The notes under the pieces are model-generated. The model worked only from the letters and a program-made list of their open reading frames with translations. It did no database searches and was not told the origin of the DNA. Shown one piece after another: positions 58,270 to 64,000 of a stretch of 64,000 bases of DNA. Source of the DNA: Chryseobacterium oleae (GTDB taxonomy: Bacteria; Bacteroidota; Bacteroidia; Flavobacteriales; Weeksellaceae); assembly GCF_900115055.1 (NCBI RefSeq), contig NZ_FOVD01000001.1, positions 868,001 through 932,000 of the forward strand, in the 5' to 3' direction. Both the position numbers and the translations under genes were made by a program. Position 1 is the first letter of the stretch; each line of letters opens with the position of its first letter.

Positions 58270-59859
58270 TCAATCCAAAATAATCTCCCTCTCCACTCCT
58301 ATCTCATCCAAAAAGATCTCATCATGGGAAATCACCAGCAATGTCCCTTTATAATCCTTAATAGAAGCCGTCAAAATTTCCACATTCTGCAAGTCCAGAT
58401 TATTCGTTGGTTCATCCAGAATAATCATATCCGGAGCCTTACTGCTGATGGAAAGCCCGCACAGAAGCAGTCTCAAGCGTTCACCTCCACTTAATACCCC
58501 ACATTTTTTATCCCAGGCTTCCTTTCCAAACAGAAATCTCGACAGCAGGGTTTTCACTTCGGATTCCTGCATGGCACCATCATTAAATTCCTGAGCAAAT
58601 TCATAAACACTGATATCCTGACCAATCAGAGAGTATTCCTGATCAACATAAATTGTATTAAACTCAGATCTAATCATTTTTCCTTCAGACGGATTCAGAT
58701 TACCCAACAGCATTTTCAGTAAGGTCGTTTTGCCGGAACCATTGGATCCTTTGATTGAAATTCTTTCTCCACTACGGATTTCAAGGCTGACAGGATCCTT
58801 CCAAAGAGTTTCAATGCCGTATTTAAAATTAATATTTTCAGCACTGATCAGTATTTTCCCGGAATGAAGACAGGAATCATTGAAATTCACTTTCATCTGG
58901 TCAGAGTTTTTCAAAGAGGAGCGCAAATCCCGGAGATCACCGGAAATCCCACTGATCTTTTCAGCATGAACCCCTTTCAATCTGGATGTATTTTTCTCAG
59001 CATTATTGCGGAGTGTATTCATCATAATTCTTGCGACTCCGGATTTTTCCTGCTTCTGTTTTCCCCTTGCATCCAACTTTTGTTTCCGTTCTATCGTTTC
59101 GCGTTCTTTTTCTTTGGCCTTTTTCAGAGCCCGTTCTTTGGCATGAATATCATTGTGAAGTGCTTCCTCCTCTATTTCTTTCTGTTCAACATAGAAATCA
59201 TAGTTTCCTCCGTATGTAGAAATTCCCTGATTACTTAATTCAAATATAGTATCCGCAAGATTCAGCAGCGTGCGGTCGTGGCTCACCATAACAACCTGAG
59301 CATCTGTTCTCTCGATAAGACTGTATAATAATTTTCTGCCCTCCAGATCGAGATGATTCGTAGGTTCGTCCAGTAGAATAAGGTCCGGGGTATTGATCTG
59401 GATTCCAGCCAGGAAAACTTTGGTTTTCTGACCTCCGCTCAGGTTTTCCAGTTTCTGGTCTAATCTCACATCTTCAAGTTTCCATTCATGTAAAGCACTT
59501 TGGCAGCGTTCTTCAATCTCCCAGTCGTCATTTAGGATTTCAAAATATTCTTCATCCACTTCGCCATTGGTGATCTTTTGGAAGGCATTTAGTTTTTGGT
59601 CAATTTTCAGACATTCTGCGATGGTAAGATGATCAAAGTTCCCGAACATCTGCGGAACATAGTACATATCGCCTTTCACGGTGATACTTCCTTCTAAAGG
59701 TTGAATTTCGCGGGCCATTATTTTCAGGAGTGTAGATTTCCCTACACCATTACTTCCGACAAGCGCCGATTTTGTTTGGGATGGTATTGTTAAATGGATA
59801 GAATGAAACAGAAGGTCTCCTCCCGGAAACCCGTAGGACATATTTTGCAGTAAGATCAT
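58270..59859 (-). CDS. ABC-F family ATPase (ribosome-associated, translation or resistance)
   Basis: A 529-aa soluble protein with two ABC domains and no membrane segment. Domain 1 has the Walker A GSNGVGKST (about 35-43), signature LSGGQ (about 139) and Walker B LILLDEPTNHLD (about 160). Domain 2 has Walker A GSNGSGKTT (about 373), signature LSGGERLRLLL (about 464) and Walker B MIILDEPTNNLD (about 485). The linker of about 80 residues is Lys/Glu-rich (KAKEKERETIERKQK), as in ABC-F. ABC-F proteins act on the ribosome E-site; some confer antibiotic resistance. I cannot assign the subfamily. It is alone on its strand, with a -7 element about 108 nt upstream. Confidence 0.9.
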   Translation of the reverse strand: MILLQNMSYGFPGGDLLFHSIHLTIPSQTKSALVGSNGVGKSTLLKIMAREIQPLEGSITVKGDMYYVPQMFGNFDHLTIAECLKIDQKLNAFQKITNGEVDEEYFEILNDDWEIEERCQSALHEWKLEDVRLDQKLENLSGGQKTKVFLAGIQINTPDLILLDEPTNHLDLEGRKLLYSLIERTDAQVVMVSHDRTLLNLADTIFELSNQGISTYGGNYDFYVEQKEIEEEALHNDIHAKERALKKAKEKERETIERKQKLDARGKQKQEKSGVARIMMNTLRNNAEKNTSRLKGVHAEKISGISGDLRDLRSSLKNSDQMKVNFNDSCLHSGKILISAENINFKYGIETLWKDPVSLEIRSGERISIKGSNGSGKTTLLKMLLGNLNPSEGKMIRSEFNTIYVDQEYSLIGQDISVYEFAQEFNDGAMQESEVKTLLSRFLFGKEAWDKKCGVLSGGERLRLLLCGLSISSKAPDMIILDEPTNNLDLQNVEILTASIKDYKGTLLVISHDEIFLDEIGVEREIILD

Positions 59860-59967
59860 GATTTATTTCTTGGTAATAATTAAACATCAGCAACGCATCG
59901 GTTACTGTTTGATAATATCGAAAAGAAATTAAATCCTACATGTCTGTATAATTGGGTTTTGGAACTG

Positions 59968-59975
59968 CAAAGATA
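59968..59975 (-). promoter_or_regulatory. -7 element of the ABC-F gene
   Basis: TATCTTTG on the minus strand matches TAnnTTTG, with TTTGC after it. The transcript leader would be about 100 nt. A -33 TTG is 12 nt upstream, which is short. Confidence 0.5.
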
Positions 59976-60218
59976 GCAAATTCTTCCCAATTCATTTTTT
60001 CCTGATAAAAAACATATGACTTTTACCCTGTTTTGAGATTGGTCAAAATTCTTCAAATCAAAATTTGTCTCCTTCTGAAAGATGACTAATTGTAGAATTG
60101 ATGGGACAGTTGAGTGGAATCAAAGATTTTATCTCCCCATTATTTTTACAGTATCCTCCTGAAACGGGGCATTATGAAATCGGGTGCAAAAGTAGAAAAG
60201 ATTTTGATCAAAAATCCG

Positions 60219-60226
60219 TAACTTTG
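60219..60226 (+). promoter_or_regulatory. -7 element of hpt
   Basis: TAACTTTG matches TAnnTTTG and is followed by the hpt ATG 20 nt later. A TTG is 12 nt upstream, which is short for a -33 element. Confidence 0.5.
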
Positions 60227-60245
60227 CCAACTACTAAAATTTTTT

Positions 60246-60800
60246 ATGGAAAGCATTAAAGTTCACGACAAAACTTTCGTTCCTTATTTGAAGGACGCCG
60301 AGATTCAGCAAATTGTAAAAGAAACAGCTTTAAAGATTTATGAAGACTACAAGGATGAAGTTCCTGTTTTCATCGGGGTTCTGAACGGAGTGATCATGTT
60401 CTTCTCAGATCTTTTAAAATATTATCCCGGTGAATGCGAGATTGCTTTCATTCAAATGAGTTCTTATGCAGGAACTGAATCTACAGGGATCGTTTACCAG
60501 AAAATGGAGCTGACTAAAGACGTGAAAGACCGTCACATCATTCTTGTGGAAGATATTGTAGACACTGGAAACACTGTTGAAAGTTTATTCAAATATTTCA
60601 CGGAAACACAGCGTCCGAAATCTGTAAAACTGGCTTCATTCCTATTGAAACCGGATGTATACAAGAAAGATTTCAAACTGGATTATATCGGAAAAGAGAT
60701 TCCAAATAAGTTTGTTCTTGGTTACGGACTTGATTATGATGAGATAGGAAGAAACCTTGCCAATCTGTATCAACTGGAAGAGGGACAAATCAACCATTAA
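60246..60800 (+). CDS. hpt: hypoxanthine phosphoribosyltransferase
   Basis: A 184-aa phosphoribosyltransferase that salvages hypoxanthine or guanine with PRPP. The PRPP-binding loop is IILVEDIVDTGNTVESL near residue 100. The N-terminal substrate region has PVFIGVLNGVIMFFSDLL. The SYAGTESTG stretch near residue 76 is the flexible loop. It is first in a likely purine cluster with adk and obg downstream, although a 125-bp repeat-rich spacer separates it from adk. Confidence 0.93.
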   Translation: MESIKVHDKTFVPYLKDAEIQQIVKETALKIYEDYKDEVPVFIGVLNGVIMFFSDLLKYYPGECEIAFIQMSSYAGTESTGIVYQKMELTKDVKDRHIILVEDIVDTGNTVESLFKYFTETQRPKSVKLASFLLKPDVYKKDFKLDYIGKEIPNKFVLGYGLDYDEIGRNLANLYQLEEGQINH

Positions 60801-60807
60801 TTTCTGC

Positions 60808-60915
60808 TACTAGCTTTTGGCTACTAGCCATTAGCTTTAAATATTAAATCGAAATAAAGTAAATATTAACTAAAAAAGCTAAAGGCTGAAAGCGTATTGC
60901 TGAAAGCTGCAGGCG
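60808..60915. repeat. inverted repeat between hpt and adk
   Basis: Words GCTACTAGCTTTTGGCTACT and CATTAGCTTTAAA (60808-60845) are partly complementary to AAAAAGCTAAAGGCTGAAAG and GCTGAAAGCTGCAGG (60872-60915). The internal AGCT-rich words repeat. It is likely a dispersed intergenic repeat rather than a terminator, as no T-run closes the stem. Confidence 0.5.
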
Positions 60916-60925
60916 AATCAACATT

Positions 60926-61504
60926 ATGATAAACATTGTTCTGTTCGGCCCTCCAGGAAGTGGAAAAGGAACACAAGCTCAAAACCTGATCGAAAAATTC
61001 AACTTAAAACAGATTTCAACAGGTGACCTTTTCAGATACAACATGAAAAACGACACCGAACTTGGAAAACTGGCTAAGTCTTACATCGATAAGGGAGAAC
61101 TGGTTCCGGATCAGGTAACGACGGATATGCTGATCGACGAGCTTAGAAAGCCAACCGATACCAACGGATTTATCTTCGACGGATATCCTAGAACTACGGC
61201 TCAGACGCAAGCTTTGGAAACCATCGTAAAAGAGGAACTGAACGACAAGATTGATATCTGCCTATCCTTGGTGGTAGAAGACAAAACTTTAGTGGAAAGA
61301 CTTCTGAAAAGAGGTGAAACCAGTGGAAGATCTGACGACAGCAATGTAGAGATCATTGAAATCAGAATTAAAGAATATTATACTAAAACAGCAGAAGTAG
61401 CCGAACTTTACAAGCAGCAGGGAAAATATGTTGAAGTAAACGGCGTAGGAGAAATTGCTGAAATTTCCCAGAAGCTTTTCGCTGAAGTCGAAAAAATTAA
61501 ATAA
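60926..61504 (+). CDS. adk: adenylate kinase
   Basis: A 192-aa kinase that interconverts AMP, ADP and ATP. It has the P-loop GPPGSGKGTQAQNL at residue 7, the AMP-binding FDGYPRTTAQTQAL near residue 80 and the LID start LLKRGETSGRSDDSN near residue 123. The LID is short, lacking the four-Cys zinc module of longer forms, so this is the short bacterial form. It lies upstream of obg by 67 bp, with a small hairpin between. Confidence 0.96.
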   Translation: MINIVLFGPPGSGKGTQAQNLIEKFNLKQISTGDLFRYNMKNDTELGKLAKSYIDKGELVPDQVTTDMLIDELRKPTDTNGFIFDGYPRTTAQTQALETIVKEELNDKIDICLSLVVEDKTLVERLLKRGETSGRSDDSNVEIIEIRIKEYYTKTAEVAELYKQQGKYVEVNGVGEIAEISQKLFAEVEKIK

Positions 61505-61517
61505 TCGGGATATGGTG

Positions 61518-61546
61518 TACGGGATTGGAAAAATTCTGATCCCGTA
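61518..61546. repeat. hairpin in the adk-obg spacer
   Basis: TACGGGAT and ATCCCGTA pair around a 13-base loop. Nearby GGGATATGG and CCGCAACCCGC fit the same style of flavobacterial intergenic word. It may be an attenuator or a repeat; a T-run is missing. Confidence 0.45.
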
Positions 61547-61571
61547 AACCGCAACCCGCAACACAAACTAT

Positions 61572-62555
61572 ATGTCTAACTTTGTAGATTACGTAAAGAT
61601 CCATTGTAAAAGCGGACACGGAGGTGCAGGTTCTGCCCACCTTCGCCGTGAAAAATATATTCCTAAAGGCGGTCCGGATGGAGGCGACGGAGGTCGTGGC
61701 GGACACGTCATCATGAGAGGAAATGCTCAGGAATGGACTTTACTTCCACTTCGATACACCCGCCACATCAAAGCGGAACGTGGTGAAAACGGAGCGAAAA
61801 GCCAGCTTACCGGTGCTGACGGTGCTGATATTTATATCGATGTTCCTATCGGGACCATTGCTAAAAATGAAGAAGGAGAAATTATCGGCGAAATTCTTGA
61901 AGACAAACAGGAAATCACTTTGATGCTTGGTGGAAAAGGTGGAAAAGGAAATGAGCACTTCAAATCTTCTACCAACCAGACTCCAAGATATGCACAGCCA
62001 GGAATGGATGGTGAGGAAGGATTTGTGGTTTTCGAGCTTAAAATTCTAGCCGATGTAGGTTTGGTTGGTTTTCCTAATGCAGGAAAATCTACACTTCTGG
62101 CATCTGTATCAGCGGCAAAACCTAAAATCGCCAATTACGCATTTACAACGCTGACCCCCAATCTTGGTATTGTGGATTACAGAAATTACAAATCATTTGT
62201 AATGGCTGATATTCCGGGAATCATTGAAGGGGCTGCTGAAGGAAAAGGTTTAGGACATAGATTCTTAAGACATATTGAAAGAAATTCCATCTTATTATTC
62301 TTAATTCCGGCTGATTCTGAAAGTCATTTTCAGGAGTTTAAAATTCTGGAAAATGAATTGACGGAATACAATCCTGAACTTCTGGATAAAGATTTCATCA
62401 TTTCGATTTCCAAATCAGACCTTCTGGATGAAGAGCTGAAAAAAGAAATCTCAGCTGAATTTCCGGAAAACAGAAAACCGTTATTCTTCTCCGGTGTTAC
62501 GGGAGAAGGCCTTGTAGAACTGAAAGACGCAGTCTGGAAAAAACTTCACGGATAA
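61572..62555 (+). CDS. obgE: Obg-family GTPase
   Basis: A 327-aa ribosome-assembly GTPase. The N-terminal Obg fold is glycine-rich ([55 protein letters not shown]). The G domain has G1 [11 protein letters not shown] near residue 168, G3 in DIPGIIEGA near residue 214 and G4 in SKSDLLD near 275. The C-terminal OCT domain of proteobacterial Obg is absent; the protein ends at the G domain, usual in Bacteroidetes. It acts in late 50S assembly and growth control. The next gene follows at 3 bp. Confidence 0.93.
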   Translation: MSNFVDYVKIHCKSGHGGAGSAHLRREKYIPKGGPDGGDGGRGGHVIMRGNAQEWTLLPLRYTRHIKAERGENGAKSQLTGADGADIYIDVPIGTIAKNEEGEIIGEILEDKQEITLMLGGKGGKGNEHFKSSTNQTPRYAQPGMDGEEGFVVFELKILADVGLVGFPNAGKSTLLASVSAAKPKIANYAFTTLTPNLGIVDYRNYKSFVMADIPGIIEGAAEGKGLGHRFLRHIERNSILLFLIPADSESHFQEFKILENELTEYNPELLDKDFIISISKSDLLDEELKKEISAEFPENRKPLFFSGVTGEGLVELKDAVWKKLHG

Positions 62556-62558
62556 AAG

Positions 62559-63332
62559 ATGATACACTCATTAAAGAAAATAACAGCACCCGCTGTTATT
62601 TTTGTTTCATTTCTTCTGCCCTCCTCGGCTTATGCTCAAGGGGGTGATTCATTCGTGGAAGCACCCAGATTGGATGAACCGGCACCTTTCAGTGATAAAG
62701 CGTTTTTCAGGTTTGAATTCAACAAAAGATTAACCTACAATAAAATTGCTGATCAGGGTACAAATAATGAAGTGAATGAGGTGATCGAATACTATACCAA
62801 TGACACGGACCTGTCTGTTCTTTCTTTTAACAACAGCAGAAACGGATTCATTTACAATTTAAAAAAAGACACCAATCCTGTTCTTCCCGTTCTGATCAAA
62901 GACGAAAACAAAGAAATCAAGCCCGGAAATTTTGACTATTTCAAGGGTGATATTCCTTTGGAGTCGGAAATTGCGGATATTAAGAAAAGAAAAAAGGCAA
63001 AAACCGATCAGGTACTGGAATTGGTGGAAAAGAAAGCAGACAACGATCTGATTCATTATAAGTACAACCTTATTCATAAAGGAAAAACGAATGTCGCAGT
63101 GATTGAACTGGACATTGCCAATACGGATAAGGATTTTAACAACAACATCCTGTTTGACATGGAACCATTGTTCTTCAAGAATAAAATAGTCTTTGATAAA
63201 GGAGAAATTAAAAGCTATTCTTATTACAACACTGCCAAAAAGAGAACAAAGTACTATGAATCAATGAATATTGACCCGGTACTTATACGATTATCATTCA
63301 CCAAAGGCTGTTGTGTTTCATCTCTGGAGTAA
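62559..63332 (+). CDS. exported protein of unknown function
   Basis: A 257-aa protein with a signal peptide (ending LPSSAYAQ, about 27). The body is beta-rich and charged with few Cys until the last line (TKGCCVSSLE), where a Cys pair lies near the C-terminus. No family was recognised. It starts 3 bp after obgE, so the two are probably in one transcript, but no functional link is suggested. Confidence 0.65.
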   Translation: MIHSLKKITAPAVIFVSFLLPSSAYAQGGDSFVEAPRLDEPAPFSDKAFFRFEFNKRLTYNKIADQGTNNEVNEVIEYYTNDTDLSVLSFNNSRNGFIYNLKKDTNPVLPVLIKDENKEIKPGNFDYFKGDIPLESEIADIKKRKKAKTDQVLELVEKKADNDLIHYKYNLIHKGKTNVAVIELDIANTDKDFNNNILFDMEPLFFKNKIVFDKGEIKSYSYYNTAKKRTKYYESMNIDPVLIRLSFTKGCCVSSLE

Positions 63333-63396
63333 GTTCACTGCTGAACCCGATTCTATTTGGAATAATTATTGAAACAACCCAGAGAAACCATTCCCT

Positions 63397-63885
63397 ATGA
63401 AATATGTATTAAGCCTTTGTGCACTGATATTTTTATTTTCCTGCACCACACAGAAAACGGAATCACAATATTCTAAAATTGAATATCAGGCAGGCGCATG
63501 TTTTGGATCCTGCCCTATTTTCACGATGACCATTAATCCTGACAGGACAGCGATACTGGAAGCAGAACATTTCAATTTCTCCAAGGATTTTTCAAAAGGG
63601 GAATTTTCAAAACCACGGGAAGGAACTTTTAAAGCCGTAATTAAAGAGGCTGACTATAACAAACTCGTTTCTTTACTGAACGGTCTTGATGTTAAAAACC
63701 TTCAGGATAAGTACGGATCAAGAAATATCACGGATCTTTCCACGTCCTATCTGAGAATTAATTTTACGGATGGAACTTCCAAAAATGTAGAAGACTATGG
63801 CAAAAGAGGAAGTGAAAAGCTGAGAAAAGTCTACCTCTTCATTGAAGACCTGAGACATAACCAGCAGTGGACAAAAGTAAAATGA
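63397..63885 (+). CDS. DUF6438-like lipoprotein
   Basis: A 162-aa lipoprotein (lipobox LIFLFSC, Cys near 16). The body has the motif IEYQAGACFGSCPIFTMTIN near residue 29, with a Cys pair like many GxC(F/Y)GxCP proteins. Then comes YLRINFTDGTSKNVEDYG and a C-terminal helix (LRKVYLFIEDL). This matches the DUF6438 description by wording. Role unknown, perhaps periplasmic. Confidence 0.7.
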   Translation: MKYVLSLCALIFLFSCTTQKTESQYSKIEYQAGACFGSCPIFTMTINPDRTAILEAEHFNFSKDFSKGEFSKPREGTFKAVIKEADYNKLVSLLNGLDVKNLQDKYGSRNITDLSTSYLRINFTDGTSKNVEDYGKRGSEKLRKVYLFIEDLRHNQQWTKVK

Positions 63886-63906
63886 TCCGCTTAAAAATAT
63901 TTAGAC

Positions 63907-63914
63907 TACCTTTG
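63907..63914 (+). promoter_or_regulatory. -7 element of the DEAD-box helicase gene
   Basis: TACCTTTG matches TAnnTTTG and is followed by GC, 60 nt ahead of the TTG start. The CATTGAGGG element near 63934 is typical of a helicase leader. Confidence 0.5.
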
Positions 63915-63973
63915 CACCGTATAATTCCTTCACATTGAGGGAATTTTATTTTAAATTAAAAAAAACAGTTCAT

Positions 63974-64000
63974 TTGAATTTTACAGACCTAAACTTAATA
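63974..64000 (+). CDS. DEAD/DEAH-box RNA helicase, 5' end only
   Basis: Nine codons from TTG 63974 (M/L-NFTDLNLI) run off the end of the window. That start is typical of DEAD-box helicases in this group, where NFTDLNLI is followed by a Q-motif. The call rests on the short match and on the good promoter, so it is tentative. Confidence 0.4.

Larger units (their letters stand above)
59860..60245. other. 386-bp gap between divergent genes (ABC-F and hpt)
   Basis: It holds the long (about 100-nt) leader of the ABC-F gene and both promoters. No ORF longer than a few codons reads as a leader peptide (an ATG CGT TGC TGA is present on the minus strand). No tRNA-like cloverleaf, repeat or riboswitch was recognised. 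Confidence 0.5.

Noticed and set aside
59860..59967. Leader peptide attenuator for the ABC-F gene
   Set aside because: Only very short or out-of-frame ORFs occur in the leader and no alternative hairpins were found by eye.

Overview
The window reads as a chromosomal segment of a flavobacterium of the Weeksellaceae, most probably Chryseobacterium or a close relative. The evidence is the low-GC coding style, the type IX secretion and gliding genes gldJ-porU-porV, several secreted proteins with type IX sorting tails, and promoters of the Bacteroidetes type (TTG about 17-19 nt upstream of TAnnTTTG) with little Shine-Dalgarno signal. The genus is an inference. No rRNA, tRNA, CRISPR array, phage or complete insertion sequence was found.

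Layout. 0.1-2.5 kb: secreted hydrolase, small exported protein and a DoxD/DoxA-like membrane protein. 2.7-7.5 kb: a minus-strand tripartite drug-efflux operon (TetR regulator, TolC, HlyD/EmrA, EmrB-type MFS) with a clear promoter and candidate operator. 7.7-17.8 kb: a type IX cargo protein, DNA polymerase III delta-prime, aldehyde dehydrogenase, an outer-membrane protein with LptC and AnmK, an SRPBCC protein, a Nudix hydrolase and MurF. 17.9-24.8 kb: gldJ, porU and porV. 25-32.7 kb: FUSC transporter, phosphopantetheinyl transferase, a two-domain amino-acid racemase, a PNPOx/HugZ-like protein, adenosylhomocysteinase and a YiaA protein. 33-37.5 kb: two large type IX cargo proteins (a 75-bp tandem-repeat BspA-like protein and an M36 metalloprotease). 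37.7-49.8 kb: purE and purK in the same orientation but separated by about 10.5 kb of accessory genes. These are an AraC regulator with a divergent oxidoreductase, an EamA transporter, a CPA2 antiporter and a run of small exported or membrane proteins. One of these carries a JAMM-like metal-binding signature. 49.9-64 kb: DUF1543, TauE/SafE plus DUF1634, a VOC protein, NTF2-like and membrane proteins, a nuclease/phosphatase, purA, a possible ParD remnant, a lipase-like hydrolase, an ABC-F ATPase, hpt-adk-obg, two exported proteins and the first codons of a DEAD-box helicase.

Two functional themes recur. PurE, PurK, PurA, Hpt, Adk and AhcY cover purine synthesis, salvage and adenosine recycling. 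PorU/PorV/GldJ form part of the machine that would export and anchor the three cargo proteins encoded nearby.

Most intergenic gaps over 300 bp are filled by dispersed, often palindromic repeats of several unrelated families. They are the least explained structure in the window, alongside the JAMM-like protein and the duplicated racemase.
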